Under the pieces are notes generated by a model. It was not told where the DNA came from and searched no databases. It saw nothing but the letters and a program-made list of their open reading frames with translations. Shown here piece by piece: positions 7,107-17,455 of a stretch of DNA of 64,000 nt; the first letter of the stretch is position 1, and every line of letters begins with the position of its first letter. The stretch comes from Bacteroidales bacterium (GTDB lineage: Bacteria > Bacteroidota > Bacteroidia > Bacteroidales > UBA3824). The stretch lies in NCBI GenBank assembly GCA_017960885.1, contig JAGCYI010000230.1, positions 17,404 to 81,403 of the forward strand. The letters are read 5' to 3'. A program made the position numbers and the translations under genes.

Positions 7107-8717
7107 TTAAAAAGGAACATCGCCGCTGTCGTTGATTGGCGCAGCGTAGTTGCTGTTTTGTGGTTGCGGGGCGAATGGGTTGTATTCTAAGTCGGGCACA
7201 CCGCCCATTTGCGGCATAGAAGGTATTCCTGCCATTGGGTTAGACGATGCCGGGCTGCCGTTCATCTTGCTTACAAAGGTCTGTGCAAGGTTGCCAGCAT
7301 CGTCGGCGACCATAAGTCCCTGGTTGTCCCACTCTTCGAATCGTGCAAACTCGGCACGGAAGTGCAGGTTGACATCCTCCAATGCGCCGTTGCGGTGCTT
7401 GGCAATGATAATCTGACCGAGACCTTCGGTAGAGTTGCCTTGCTCGTCTTGCATGATACCAAATTTCTCAGGACGGTGGATAAAGCATACAATATCGGCG
7501 TCCTGCTCTATCGCACCCGATTCACGAAGGTCGCTCAACTGAGGACGTTTGTCGCCGGCACGCATTTCTACCTGACGGCTCAACTGCGAAAGTGCGATAA
7601 TTGGAATGTTCAACTCTTTGGCTATGGCTTTGATACCGCGCGAAATGGTTGACACCTCTTGCTCACGGTTTCCGCGAACCTCTGGCGGACCTGTCATAAG
7701 CTGCAGGTAGTCAATGATTACCATCTCTATGTTGTGCTGCATTTTTAAGCGACGGCATTTGGCGCGAAGTTCAAAAAGCGATATGCCGGCTGTGTCGTCG
7801 ATGTACAAGGGTGCGCCTTCGAGGTTTTTGATTTTGCTGTCCAATTGAGTCCATTCGTAGTCTTCGAGTTTGCCAGTGCGAATCTTGTCGCTTGGCAGCT
7901 CTGTTTCGGATACGATAAGACGGTTAACCAACTGAACAGCCGACATTTCGAGCGAAAATATTGCAACGGGTACTTTGTGATAAACTGTCATGTTGCGAGC
8001 CATAGAAAGCACAAACGCAGTTTTACCCATTGAAGGACGTGCCGCAACAACAATCATGTCGCTTCGCTGCCAGCCCTGTGTTATGCGGTCTAACGATGTG
8101 AAGCCTGATGGCACGCCGCTGAGACCGTCGGTACGTTTTGATGCCTCTTCTATCTGGTCAATTGCTACTTTGAGCACTTGATCCATGCTCTGGGTGTCGT
8201 TTTTGATATTGCCGTAGGCTAGGTCGAAGATTTTTTTCTCCGAGAAGTTGAGCAGGTCGTCAACGTCGCTTCCAAGGTCGTAAGCCTTGCTTTCTATTTC
8301 TGACGCTACCTTAATTAGCTCTCTTTGAATATATTTTTGTGCAATAATGCGGGCATGAAATTCCAAGTGCGCCGCGCTACCAACACGCTCAGTGAGCGAC
8401 GCAATATAATACGCTCCTCCAATTTCATCTAATTCGCCTCTTGCACGAAGCCTCTCGCTTACAGTGTAAATGTCGATAGGATAATGCTCGGTAGACAACT
8501 GGACAATCACCTCGAAAATTTTTCGGTGCTTGTCGGAATAGAAGCTTTCGGGCTTAAGGATATTCATCACCTCAATTTCGGAGCCTTTTTCAAGCATAAT
8601 GGCTCCGAGCACAAGTCCTTCGAGCTCTTCGGCTTCTGGGGGCTTGCGTCCGTATTGAGCGTTGATATCAATAATATCCTGCTGCTTCTTTTTTTGAATG
8701 TTGTTGTATGCGGGCAT
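7107..8717 (-). CDS. dnaB: Replicative DNA helicase
   Basis: 536 residues. This is the hexameric helicase that unwinds DNA at the replication fork. The N-terminal primase-binding domain begins with GRKPPEAEELEGLVLGAIML and a linker helix follows. The RecA-like C-terminal domain carries Walker A (ARPSMGKTAF, about 229-238), Walker B (MVIIDYLQLM) and the SQLSRQVEMR and AKHRNG motifs. The last 60 or so residues are a Pro/Asn/Gln-rich tail, typical of Bacteroidetes DnaB. No intein is present. It lies 20 bp after accA in an apparent accA-dnaB operon. Confidence 0.97.
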   Translation of the reverse strand: MPAYNNIQKKKQQDIIDINAQYGRKPPEAEELEGLVLGAIMLEKGSEIEVMNILKPESFYSDKHRKIFEVIVQLSTEHYPIDIYTVSERLRARGELDEIGGAYYIASLTERVGSAAHLEFHARIIAQKYIQRELIKVASEIESKAYDLGSDVDDLLNFSEKKIFDLAYGNIKNDTQSMDQVLKVAIDQIEEASKRTDGLSGVPSGFTSLDRITQGWQRSDMIVVAARPSMGKTAFVLSMARNMTVYHKVPVAIFSLEMSAVQLVNRLIVSETELPSDKIRTGKLEDYEWTQLDSKIKNLEGAPLYIDDTAGISLFELRAKCRRLKMQHNIEMVIIDYLQLMTGPPEVRGNREQEVSTISRGIKAIAKELNIPIIALSQLSRQVEMRAGDKRPQLSDLRESGAIEQDADIVCFIHRPEKFGIMQDEQGNSTEGLGQIIIAKHRNGALEDVNLHFRAEFARFEEWDNQGLMVADDAGNLAQTFVSKMNGSPASSNPMAGIPSMPQMGGVPDLEYNPFAPQPQNSNYAAPINDSGDVPF

Positions 8718-8737
8718 TATAAATTATTGGAAAGAGA

Positions 8738-9691
8738 TTATTCTTCAATGAATACGCCCATATTGGCAAATTTGTCGAGTCTCTGCTGCAAAAGCTGCTC
8801 TACGGGTATTGCACGTAATGTTTTGAGGCTGTCTAAGATAGTCTTTTTAACTGTTTTGAATATTTCTTCGGGATTAGAGTGAGCACCACCCATCGGTTCT
8901 TTGATGATTCCGTCGATGAGGTGATTGCCGTACATGTCTTCGGCAGAAAGTTTTAGCGCGGCAGCTGCGTCGCGTTTGAAATCCCAGCTGCGCCAAAGAA
9001 TGCTTGAGCAAGATTCGGGTGCGATAACAGAGTACCATGTGTTTTCGAGCATGAATACGCGGTCGCCAACGCCGATACCAATAGCGCCGCCGGAAGCGCC
9101 TTCGCCTATAACTATGCAGATGATAGGCACTTTGATGCGGAACATTTCGTAAATATTACGGGCGATAGCTTCAGCCTGTCCGCGTTCTTCAGCCTCTGCG
9201 CCAGGATATGCGCCAGGGGTGTCGATAAATGTTACCACAGGTTTGTTAAATTTTTCCGCCATGCGCATCAGTCTGAGCGCCTTGCGGTAGCCTTCGGGAT
9301 TTGCCATTCCGAAATTGCGGTATTGGCGCATTTTGGTGTTGACACCCTTCTGCTGACCAATAAACATGATGCTTTCACCATCAACCATGCCCCAGCCGCC
9401 TACCATAGCGGTGTCGTCTTTGATCTGACGGTCGCCGTGCAGTTCGATAAAATCGTCGCAAATGGCGTTGATATATGCAAGAGTGTATGGTCTTTCGGGA
9501 TGACGGGAAACTTGCACGCGCTGCCATGGAGTGAGATTTTCGTAAATATCTCTGCGAGTGGCGGATATCTTTTTTTTGAGGTCGGCTATTGTGGATTCTA
9601 TATCCACCGTGCCGGCGGCTTTGATCTCTTCCGCCTTGGCCAATTGTGCTTCTAGTTCCTGTATAGGCTGTTCAAATTCAAGAAGTTGCAT
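8738..9691 (-). CDS. accA: Acetyl-CoA carboxylase carboxyltransferase subunit alpha
   Basis: 317 residues, full length. With AccD it moves the carboxyl group from carboxybiotin to acetyl-CoA, giving malonyl-CoA for fatty acid synthesis. A typical N-terminal helical region ([20 protein letters not shown]) precedes the crotonase-like core: [45 protein letters not shown] and [11 protein letters not shown] are all conserved. First gene of the minus-strand operon with dnaB; a TAACTTTG element lies upstream at 9741-9748. Confidence 0.97.
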   Translation of the reverse strand: MQLLEFEQPIQELEAQLAKAEEIKAAGTVDIESTIADLKKKISATRRDIYENLTPWQRVQVSRHPERPYTLAYINAICDDFIELHGDRQIKDDTAMVGGWGMVDGESIMFIGQQKGVNTKMRQYRNFGMANPEGYRKALRLMRMAEKFNKPVVTFIDTPGAYPGAEAEERGQAEAIARNIYEMFRIKVPIICIVIGEGASGGAIGIGVGDRVFMLENTWYSVIAPESCSSILWRSWDFKRDAAAALKLSAEDMYGNHLIDGIIKEPMGGAHSNPEEIFKTVKKTILDSLKTLRAIPVEQLLQQRLDKFANMGVFIEE

Positions 9692-9988
9692 AAGTACTTT
9701 ATTAAATTTTGATACAAAAAACTCATTTTATTTTGGTATGCAAAGTTAATAATTCTTTCGTGAATAAAAAACACGTGAAATCTAAAACTGAATTGTTTCT
9801 CTGTTTTTCTAATAATTATTCTGAATAGTTGTACGTATGTTTTTTAGTTTATTACACACAACATATTATTATTACGCTTTACACACAGACAATTATAGAA
9901 GTATATTTGATATATACCTATTACATTTGTAAAATGCAAAATTACATTATATTTATAATTGTAAACATTGATACAATTGTAAAAAATC
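9692..9988. other. AT-rich gap between accA and radA
   Basis: About 297 bases without a gene. It contains the minus-strand accA promoter near 9741 and then very AT-rich sequence with scattered TTAT/TACA runs. I see no RNA structure, repeat array or convincing small ORF in it. Confidence 0.6.
9741..9748 (-). promoter_or_regulatory. Bacteroidetes -7 promoter element (accA-dnaB)
   Basis: Minus-strand TAACTTTG, a full match to TAnnTTTG, 50 bp upstream of the accA start. Confidence 0.55.
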
Positions 9989-11371
9989 CTATTCTTGTGT
10001 GCTTCTGCGCTTTACGAATAGCATCCTAAAGAGCTCCTCTATCTTGGACACCATTACGATGTCGATAGTGTGGCGGATGTTTTCGATATTCTTTTTGTGG
10101 GCGGCTGAAATGAATATTTTCTTGAATCCGATTTTCTCAGCCTCCACTATACGTTGCTCTACACGTGATACAGGACGGATCTCTCCAGTGAGTCCTACTT
10201 CGCCTGCAAAGCAAACATCGTGAGGTATTGCAATATCAAGGTCGCTGCTGAGCACTGCAGTAATTACCGACATATCCATGGCTGGGTCGTTGATTTTTAT
10301 GCCGCCTGCTATGTTGAGAAAAACATCTTTTGTGTTGAGACGGAATCCGCAGCGGCGTTCCAAAACAGCCAAGAGCATATTCAACCGTTTTGTGTCGAAT
10401 CCTGTGGTGCTACGCTGCGGCACTCCGTAGGCTGCGGTGCTCACAAGACTCTGAACTTCAATAACAAACGGCCGTAATCCTTCAACTGCGGCAGAAACTG
10501 TTACACCCGATGTGTTGCTTTCGTGATGATGAATAAGCAATTCTCCTGGGTTTGAAACCTGCCGCAAACCATCGCTAAGCATCTCAAATATACCGACTTC
10601 GGAGGTGGTTCCGAAGCGGTTTTTTATGCCTCGCAACACACGGTAAACGTGCGAGCTGTCGCCTTCGAACTGCAAAACCGTGTCCACCATGTGCTCCAAA
10701 ATCTTGGGTCCGGCTATGTTGCCGTCTTTGTTGATATGGCCGATGAGGATTACGGGGATGTTGTTTTCTTTGGCAAAGCGGATAAGAATGTCGGCGCATT
10801 CGCGAATCTGTGTCACAGTTCCGGGCGATGATTCGGCGTTGACGGTGCGCAGGGTTTGTATTGAGTCGATAACCACAAGCGCAGGTTTGGTCTCGCGTAT
10901 TGCAGGAATTATGTTTTCAACGGTTACTTCGCAGAGTATAAGGCAGTTGTCGGTAGATTTTTTTATGCGGTCGGCACGCAGTTTTATCTGCGACGCACTC
11001 TCTTCGCCCGAAACGTATAGGGTTTTTTGGGGAATGTTGAGCGCAATCTGTATCGAGAGCGTACTTTTGCCGATACCCGGCTCGCCGCCGATGAGTATTA
11101 CCGATCCTGGTACAATGCCACCGCCAAGCACACGGTTAAATTCTGTGTTGTTGGTGTCGATTCGCACTACGGTATCGGTTTTAATGTCTGAAATCTTTAC
11201 AGGACGCACTTCTGATGCCTGAAAAACTCCCGACGAGGGTTTAATTGTGTTGGTTACCACCTCTTCAACAAAGGTGTTCCACTGCTGGCACGATGGACAT
11301 TTGCCGATCCACTTAGGCGAGGAGGCTCCGCAGTTTTGACATATATATACGCTTTTTTGCTTCATTTTCAA
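9989..11371 (-). CDS. radA: DNA repair protein RadA
   Basis: 460 residues. RadA (Sms) is a RecA-like helicase that extends recombination intermediates. Visible parts: the four-Cys zinc finger CQNCGASSPKWIGKCPSC at residues 11-28, Walker A GGEPGIGKSTL near 93, the RadA signature KNRFG near 252, and a C-terminal Lon-protease-like domain (FLNIAGGIKI, ending in EVGLTGEIRPV). Complete, with no odd features. It lies 12 bp downstream of the Ig-like lipoprotein gene, so it may share its transcript. Confidence 0.97.
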   Translation of the reverse strand: MKMKQKSVYICQNCGASSPKWIGKCPSCQQWNTFVEEVVTNTIKPSSGVFQASEVRPVKISDIKTDTVVRIDTNNTEFNRVLGGGIVPGSVILIGGEPGIGKSTLSIQIALNIPQKTLYVSGEESASQIKLRADRIKKSTDNCLILCEVTVENIIPAIRETKPALVVIDSIQTLRTVNAESSPGTVTQIRECADILIRFAKENNIPVILIGHINKDGNIAGPKILEHMVDTVLQFEGDSSHVYRVLRGIKNRFGTTSEVGIFEMLSDGLRQVSNPGELLIHHHESNTSGVTVSAAVEGLRPFVIEVQSLVSTAAYGVPQRSTTGFDTKRLNMLLAVLERRCGFRLNTKDVFLNIAGGIKINDPAMDMSVITAVLSSDLDIAIPHDVCFAGEVGLTGEIRPVSRVEQRIVEAEKIGFKKIFISAAHKKNIENIRHTIDIVMVSKIEELFRMLFVKRRSTQE

Positions 11372-11383
11372 TTATTTAAAATA

Positions 11384-14359
11384 TCACAACTTCCATAGGA
11401 CATCTACATTCCATTTTGACTTTACGTTTTGTTTTCGGGGATAGGCAATTACCCGTTCTGGATAGATATGTTTCAGATAATCACCAGTATCCCATTTTTT
11501 GTTGCTGTTGCGGTCGTGAATGATTTTTAGGGTGTATTCGCCAGGAACAATAAAGTCGAAAACTACCTTGCCGTCGCAAGTGGCTGTTTTAGAATATACA
11601 ATCTCGTCTTTATTGTTGCATAGGCAAACAACAAGCATTCCAGAAGAGAGCGCAGTATAGTTGGCGGTTGAATCGGTAACCAGAGGAGTGCGTTTGCGGA
11701 TGCGTACCCTTGCGGTGTCCACATCGTCAAAAGGCGGCAGGTCGTCGTCGATGTCGGGATAATGCTCTATGTTGCCGGTGTTGAGCAGGTTGATGGTCAT
11801 ACTGCCGTAATAATCTTCGGTTCGTATTGTGCCTTCACTGCTGATGTAGAGGTTAGGAGTGTTTAATATGCTGGTAAACACTGAGTCGTCAACTACAAGT
11901 TCGTATTTTTTAGCAGGTTCCCATTTGTATTTGATAAGCTTGTCGCGCAGGTGGAGAGTGTCGGCAATTAGTTCGTATTTTACAGGAATACGCAGAGTGG
12001 CAGACACTTGGTTTTTGGCGGCTTCTTCTTTCTCTTTTTGTTTTTCTAAACCCACATTGCTTCGGCGGCGTGATTGGTTGTTTTGATTTGTTTGTGTGTT
12101 CGCCTCCTTGGGTTTGAAGGTAACCATTGTGTCGGTTTGTGTAAAATAGTGGTCGAAACGGTCGAGACTCTGGTATGAGATAGAATAGTTGAGCGTGTCG
12201 ATATTTGCCGCAAAACTATTCAGTAAAACTGTCATAGTGTCTTGTTTTTCTGATAGTTGGATATTGTACCAGTTGTTGTTGTAAACTGTGTCAACAAGTT
12301 TTAGAAACGGCCTGTCTTTGAGCGGATATTTAAACACGAACTGCAATGTGTCGTTGGCAATGCGTTTTACCGACTTGATTTTCTGTGTTTTAATTTCGTA
12401 GATTGCAAAAATTGTATCTCTGAAAAACCGTTCAGAAATTTTGTTGTTTTTTGATTTTACGTATCTGTCGAAAGTTGAGAGCTTTATGGCAAGAGTGTCT
12501 TTGTTGATGGCGGCTGTGTCGCGCATAATAATTGTTAACTTGTTGTTGTCGGGATAGGTGTCTGCCCAAACATCATAAGTGGTTGATACATTGATGGTAG
12601 AGATGTCGGTCTTGCGAACAAGCGGTTTTTCAAACACAATTTTAATGCTGTCGCGGGATGGACGTTCAAATTTGAGCCTTTTTTGAGAAATAATGTTAGT
12701 AGGCACAGTGTCGCGGAGTTTTTGCACTTCGCCTAAATAATAATCGTTGTAGTGCTTGAGCATGTTTTTAAACCTACCTTTCTTAACCATGGCAGTGTCG
12801 GTGATGGTAATATTCACAGTGTCGCGATTTTCGCTATAAGTGGCTGTGTACCAGTTTTCGGCAACTGTTGTGTCGGTTGGGTAGAAAATGATGTCACCCT
12901 TAATGCCACGCTTGAAAACGAGTCGGAAATTGGCACTGTCTAATCTGGCTGCTTTAATCAGTTTCTGGTTCATATCGTCCTCAAACGTGGTGTCGCGGAG
13001 TTGGTAAAGGTGAATTTTGGATGTGTCAATTTTTGTAGTGGGGACGGGAATCTCTAAGGAAGCCAGACCGTTGAGGTCGAAATCGCCTGTAAAATTGGTC
13101 TTGACAATAAAGCTCAGCGAATCGATGTTTGGCTTTTCGGGTGCTTTATTTTGGGCGTTTTTATCCTTGCTGTTCTGCTTTTTGGGAGCGTAGCGCAGAT
13201 TGAGGGTGTCGGTTTCGGTGATAGGGTTTTGCAGCGAGTCGATAGTTGGGAATGTAACACGCAGTTGCAGAGTGTCGTTGCGCACGTCGGCGGTATCCAA
13301 AAGCCATACATACAGACTGTCGCGCTGATAGTTGAAATCGTAATACATCTGTGGCGATTTTAATGTGTCGTCCACATAAGTGATTATTACAGAGTCGTTT
13401 CCAATAGACTTGTTGAATCCGAGGAAAAATCTTGGTCTGATTTCTCTTGAACGTTCGGAGATATATTGTATTGTCTTTATCTGATTGAATGCCACCAAGT
13501 TGATGTTGTTAGGCGTGGTATACAGAATGTTTTGGACAATAACGGTGTCGTTTTGCAGGGTGTCGATAATTTTGTGTCCGGGTTCGCCCGAATGTAGAAC
13601 AGTGCCGGCAGAAAGCGAGTCGATTTTTGTAACGGTTTGAGCTTCAGGTATCACAACGGTGTTGATGAAGCCTATTTTTTCATCTTCGATGTCGAATTTT
13701 TGGGTTTCGTTGATGTCGCCGAGCACAAAAATTTTGTATTGTCCGGGAGAAACGTTTTTAACCTTGAAATGTCCAGACGAATCGGTTCTGGTGATGTAAG
13801 TGGGTTTGTATTTGAGGAAACACGAATCCTCGTTGAGCATGTTTTCGGCGTAGATGCCCACGAGCAGGTTATCCTCTTTTTTGAGAGTTTCGGCGTCTCT
13901 AACTGTGCCGCTTATGGCAAAACTGTCGCACACGGCACCTGTGGAGAATACAAAGTCGAAATCAGGTTCGTGGTTGCCTTCGTGGAAGTCTTGTATGCAG
14001 TCGAAAAACTGTAATGTGTATGTGGTGTCGTTGCGAAGAGGCTCTTTGAATTTAGTGATTATCTTTTTGCCGCGGATTTTTATTTTTGGAGCTTTTTCGT
14101 AATGGGGCGGCGACATGAGAAATTTCTGGTCGATTTTTTCGAGGGTGAAATACTCATCGAATTTCAATTTAGCCTTTTTTTTGTGAAAGTTTCCAGAGTA
14201 GATTTTTGGTTTCGACTTTTTGAGAATCGGTGCGTCAGTGTCGTCGTCGCCACCTCCGATGGTGCCTACTTGGGCGCACGAGAACAGCAACGCCGAAAAC
14301 ATAGCCGTTAAAATGGCTGTTTTGAGCGTAAATATTAATTTGTTTTTTATAATAATCAT
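11384..14359 (-). CDS. Ig-like (Big_5/SbsA-type) outer-membrane lipoprotein
   Basis: 991 residues. The N-terminus is a lipoprotein signal peptide with the lipobox LLFSC, followed by a flexible GGGDDDTDAP segment. Residues 40-140 form an SbsA/Big_5-type Ig-like domain (DEYFTLEKIDQKFLMSPP, then NDTTYTLQFFDCIQDFHEGN), and several further beta-sandwich modules contain repeated DSLQ, NDT and KDT motifs. The C-terminus (IVPGEYTLKIIHDRNSNKKWDTGDYLKHIYPERVI split over 915-975) looks like a CarboxypepD_reg-type strand set. The family is common in Bacteroidetes and has no defined role; it is presumably tethered to the outer membrane. Confidence 0.8.
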   Translation of the reverse strand: MIIIKNKLIFTLKTAILTAMFSALLFSCAQVGTIGGGDDDTDAPILKKSKPKIYSGNFHKKKAKLKFDEYFTLEKIDQKFLMSPPHYEKAPKIKIRGKKIITKFKEPLRNDTTYTLQFFDCIQDFHEGNHEPDFDFVFSTGAVCDSFAISGTVRDAETLKKEDNLLVGIYAENMLNEDSCFLKYKPTYITRTDSSGHFKVKNVSPGQYKIFVLGDINETQKFDIEDEKIGFINTVVIPEAQTVTKIDSLSAGTVLHSGEPGHKIIDTLQNDTVIVQNILYTTPNNINLVAFNQIKTIQYISERSREIRPRFFLGFNKSIGNDSVIITYVDDTLKSPQMYYDFNYQRDSLYVWLLDTADVRNDTLQLRVTFPTIDSLQNPITETDTLNLRYAPKKQNSKDKNAQNKAPEKPNIDSLSFIVKTNFTGDFDLNGLASLEIPVPTTKIDTSKIHLYQLRDTTFEDDMNQKLIKAARLDSANFRLVFKRGIKGDIIFYPTDTTVAENWYTATYSENRDTVNITITDTAMVKKGRFKNMLKHYNDYYLGEVQKLRDTVPTNIISQKRLKFERPSRDSIKIVFEKPLVRKTDISTINVSTTYDVWADTYPDNNKLTIIMRDTAAINKDTLAIKLSTFDRYVKSKNNKISERFFRDTIFAIYEIKTQKIKSVKRIANDTLQFVFKYPLKDRPFLKLVDTVYNNNWYNIQLSEKQDTMTVLLNSFAANIDTLNYSISYQSLDRFDHYFTQTDTMVTFKPKEANTQTNQNNQSRRRSNVGLEKQKEKEEAAKNQVSATLRIPVKYELIADTLHLRDKLIKYKWEPAKKYELVVDDSVFTSILNTPNLYISSEGTIRTEDYYGSMTINLLNTGNIEHYPDIDDDLPPFDDVDTARVRIRKRTPLVTDSTANYTALSSGMLVVCLCNNKDEIVYSKTATCDGKVVFDFIVPGEYTLKIIHDRNSNKKWDTGDYLKHIYPERVIAYPRKQNVKSKWNVDVLWKL

Positions 14360-14466
14360 TTTAATTGAGCAATTTTTGATATTTTTGGCAAAGAAAACAA
14401 AAAAACATCATTTTTCGGCTAATAAAATGCCGCAATAGTAAGGATTTCACAATTTGTTAAAAACTG

Positions 14467-15429
14467 ATGAACACAAATAGCCTTTATACACCGCTCTGCG
14501 AAATGTTCAGGACAATTTCGCAAAAAGAGCCTAAAAAAATTGTCGTACTGCCTAAACTGCTAAAAGGCGGACTCCGTTTTGTCAAGTTTGTAAAAACCAA
14601 GGGGGAAATGTCGGCGGCTCAAGCTATTCATCGTATTGCGCCAAACCTTGTATATCCCGAAAAGGCGTATATTGCAGCCAAGGGCAGGCTCTCGGCGTTG
14701 TTTTCGTTTGGAAGCATGGCGACTAAAGAGCAAGGGGAGGTGCTGCGCGACGATGTTTCCCTTGCCGACGGTTTTGTGCTGAAATCGGCTCAAGCTTATC
14801 GTATAAACTATTCGCGACTAATGACTGCTTGCGCACGTACTTTGGCTCAAGGCAGTTGTGAGGTCTTGGATTCGGCTCAAGCTGCGCCAGAGGTTAATTC
14901 GCTGCCTGTTGTGATGATGGAAGGTGTTTTGCGGAGTTCGCCTGTGAAAAAATCTTTGATGATTCCTTTCAACGATGCCGAAATATGGCTTATTAACCGT
15001 GGAAACTCGTTTTTTATAATCGGTGTCAACATTTGCGACACTAATTTGATTGTGGAAACTGTTAACCAGGTGTTGCCACACGCTGGTATCTATCTTAAAA
15101 ACTTTTCTAACTCTATATTGTTTAATATCAATAATTTAGATGTGTCTTTTGAAGCATGGCTTAAAGATGTGGACACGTCGTCGGTTTGCTTAGACGGATG
15201 CGCATTTCCGTTTTCGCCGTCTGCGCCCGACGTGATAGGCTATGCCGATATGAAGTTCGATGAGGTGAAACGCATGGGTGTGGATGTCACCACTTTTAAA
15301 AATGCGGTTTTTGACTTTGGTACACATATCGACGAGATAATTGAGGACACCTACAACCTTTTCCCGGAGTATCACAATGGGGCAAAGGCGTTTGAGGCTG
15401 CTGTAGAACGTTGGAAAAATGCCGAGTAG
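14467..15429 (+). CDS. Conserved-looking protein of unknown function
   Basis: 320 residues, with no signal peptide, membrane helix or family that I recognise. It has mixed alpha/beta content with a basic N-terminal part (KKIVVLPKLLKGGLRFVKFVKTKG) and an internal segment of alternating strands (SLMIPFNDAEIWLINRGNSFFIIG). Cys residues at 118, 126, 208, 239 and 243 do not form a clear metal site. It is the only plus-strand gene between two minus-strand operons, ending 6 bp before the convergent permease gene. Codon use looks like that of the neighbours. Probably cytoplasmic. Confidence 0.65.
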   Translation: MNTNSLYTPLCEMFRTISQKEPKKIVVLPKLLKGGLRFVKFVKTKGEMSAAQAIHRIAPNLVYPEKAYIAAKGRLSALFSFGSMATKEQGEVLRDDVSLADGFVLKSAQAYRINYSRLMTACARTLAQGSCEVLDSAQAAPEVNSLPVVMMEGVLRSSPVKKSLMIPFNDAEIWLINRGNSFFIIGVNICDTNLIVETVNQVLPHAGIYLKNFSNSILFNINNLDVSFEAWLKDVDTSSVCLDGCAFPFSPSAPDVIGYADMKFDEVKRMGVDVTTFKNAVFDFGTHIDEIIEDTYNLFPEYHNGAKAFEAAVERWKNAE

Positions 15430-15435
15430 CGCGTG

Positions 15436-16635
15436 CTATTTGATTCTTCGGGCAGGAATTACCGAAGCCACAAATCCTATGAGCATAACGGCTAATAGTG
15501 AGATAATTACATCCCAAAATCTGATGTCGACAGGGTAGGAGTCGATAATGAACGAACCTTCTGGAAACTCAATTACACCGAAATGTTTCTGTATCAGGCA
15601 CAACGCAAGACCTAACGCCATGCCCGACACCGAGCCGATAATGGTGATAAGCCGTCCTGTGTTTACAAAAATGCTGTGAATGAATGTCTTGTCGGCGCCG
15701 AGGTGCGAGAGGGTTTCGATGTCGCCCTTCTTGTCGATGATGAGCATGGTGAGAGCACCTATAATGTTGAATGAGGCTATGATAAAGATAAACATCAGCA
15801 TAACAAAAATTGAGAGTTTTTCGCTCTTCATAATCTTGTAGAGCAAGTCTTGCTGCTGATAGCGGTCTTTAACAGAGAAACTCTCTCCAACAATCTTTTT
15901 GATTTGGTCGGCTACATCGTTGGGATCGGCATCTGGCTGACAAAAAATCTCTATCGACGACACTTCGTCGGGAGCGTAATTGAGCAGTTCACGGGCAAAT
16001 TTTATTGGTACGTAAACAAATTTGGAGTCATAGTCCTGATGAATGTGAAACACGCCCGAAGGCATTGCAACAGAGCTGTGGAAAGCCTCTTCGGGTACAA
16101 GCGTGATATGTTCGTTGCGTATCGGCACGTAGATTTTGAGGTAGTGAAAACCATTTACCGTAACTTGGAGCTTGCTGGCTATGTCGCTGCCCAACACGCA
16201 CATAGGATTGTCGAATTTGTCTTTTAGAACAAAGCCTCCTACAAACGTGGCGTCAGGCACGCCGTTGCATTGCACATAGTTGGAGTCAACGCCTTTGATT
16301 ACGGAAATCAGCTGATGTTTTTCGTATTGGAACAGGGCAGTCTCTTCGATGTTTTCTACAAAGTGCCTGACACCGTCTAACGCAAGTATTTGCTGTTTTT
16401 TTACGCTGTCTACAATGAAAGTCTTGCCACGCTGCGACTCAATTTTGAGGTCGGGATCCACCTGGTTCATAAGTCCGCGCACCACCATGTCGAACCCGTT
16501 GAAAACCGAGAGAATAACAATCAATGCCGCAGTCATGCCCGCCACTCCGAAAATTGAAATCTTGGTGATAATGTTTACAAGATTACGTTTTCCGCCAAAA
16601 AGGTAACGAAACGATATCTGCAGCGGTAGTTTCAT
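15436..16635 (-). CDS. ABC transporter permease, LolC/E-FtsX family
   Basis: 399 residues with the LolC/E layout: an N-terminal helix (about 22-48, ISIFGVAGMTAALIVILSVF), a large periplasmic domain (50-265), and three C-terminal helices (about 272-298, 318-345, 360-392). LPLQISFRYLFGGKR at the N-terminus is the usual cytoplasmic start of lipoprotein-releasing permeases. Such proteins, with a LolD ATPase, extract lipoproteins from the inner membrane. No ATPase gene is present here. It is the last gene of an rbfA-methyltransferase-permease operon (7 bp gap), an arrangement I recall as common in Bacteroidetes. Confidence 0.88.
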   Translation of the reverse strand: MKLPLQISFRYLFGGKRNLVNIITKISIFGVAGMTAALIVILSVFNGFDMVVRGLMNQVDPDLKIESQRGKTFIVDSVKKQQILALDGVRHFVENIEETALFQYEKHQLISVIKGVDSNYVQCNGVPDATFVGGFVLKDKFDNPMCVLGSDIASKLQVTVNGFHYLKIYVPIRNEHITLVPEEAFHSSVAMPSGVFHIHQDYDSKFVYVPIKFARELLNYAPDEVSSIEIFCQPDADPNDVADQIKKIVGESFSVKDRYQQQDLLYKIMKSEKLSIFVMLMFIFIIASFNIIGALTMLIIDKKGDIETLSHLGADKTFIHSIFVNTGRLITIIGSVSGMALGLALCLIQKHFGVIEFPEGSFIIDSYPVDIRFWDVIISLLAVMLIGFVASVIPARRIK

Positions 16636-16642
16636 AATACGC

Positions 16643-17455
16643 TTATTTTGTGGCTTTTACAATAAGGCCTGTGCCGGTTTTGTGGTCGGTGATGGTGTCG
16701 ATCCAGTCTAAGACGAAAGCCCATGGGAATGTGACAATATAATAAGGTATCAGCACAATGAACATCAACTTGCTGAAATTGAGCATCATAATAGGCCATT
16801 TCATACTCAGGCGCCAAGCAATGCTGCCGGGCGTGCCGTAGGAGTAGCGTTTCTCCACCTTTGAGAATCCGGCGCGGAGCAGTTTCTGCTCTATGTCGTC
16901 GATATTGTAGCCGTCGCGCACATGCTCGTCGATAAAAGAGTGGTCGTCTTCGTCGTGAACGTCGCTGCCGCCTTGGTCTGACGGGGTGGAGATGAGCAGC
17001 ACACCGCCTTGTTTCATGCTGTCGCAGAGGTTTTTGAATACAAGCTCGTCTTCGAGTATATGCTCCATTACGTCTACCGACAGCACAAGGTCGTATTTGT
17101 CGGGGTCGGTAAATTTGGTGAGGTCGGCATATTGAAACTTAACTCGGTCGGCGCGGTTTATCTTGGCGAAAAACTGGTTGCAGTCTTCAATCTGTTCTTC
17201 TTTTACGTCAACGCCAAGCACCTGAGCCTTGCGCAGATACGACGACACAAAGAAACTGTACTGACCAAAACCCGAACCGGCGTCAAGCACATTGGTTTCT
17301 GCTTTGCGGTTTTTGGAGTATATCTTTTTAATTTCACGCTTTATATACCATGCTCTAAGTAGCAGAATGTCAAGAAGCTTGTAAAACACCTTGCGCAGAA
17401 GCGGTGTCTTGTTGAAAACATTGCCGAGCGAGCGTTTAACTGGGTCGTACTGCAT
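16643..17455 (-). CDS. Class I SAM-dependent methyltransferase
   Basis: 270 residues. Motif I, NVLDAGSGFGQYSFFVSSYL (about 56-75), VLGVDVKEEQI (motif II) and LVLSVDVMEHILEDE (motif IV) define a class I methyltransferase of the Methyltransf_11/23 type. The C-terminus has a hydrophobic stretch (about 222-245, MFIVLIPYYIVTFPWAFVL) that may anchor it to the membrane, suggesting a lipid or isoprenoid substrate, but this is inference. Its stop is 7 bp before the permease gene, and its start overlaps the rbfA stop by one base. Confidence 0.85.
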   Translation of the reverse strand: MQYDPVKRSLGNVFNKTPLLRKVFYKLLDILLLRAWYIKREIKKIYSKNRKAETNVLDAGSGFGQYSFFVSSYLRKAQVLGVDVKEEQIEDCNQFFAKINRADRVKFQYADLTKFTDPDKYDLVLSVDVMEHILEDELVFKNLCDSMKQGGVLLISTPSDQGGSDVHDEDDHSFIDEHVRDGYNIDDIEQKLLRAGFSKVEKRYSYGTPGSIAWRLSMKWPIMMLNFSKLMFIVLIPYYIVTFPWAFVLDWIDTITDHKTGTGLIVKATK

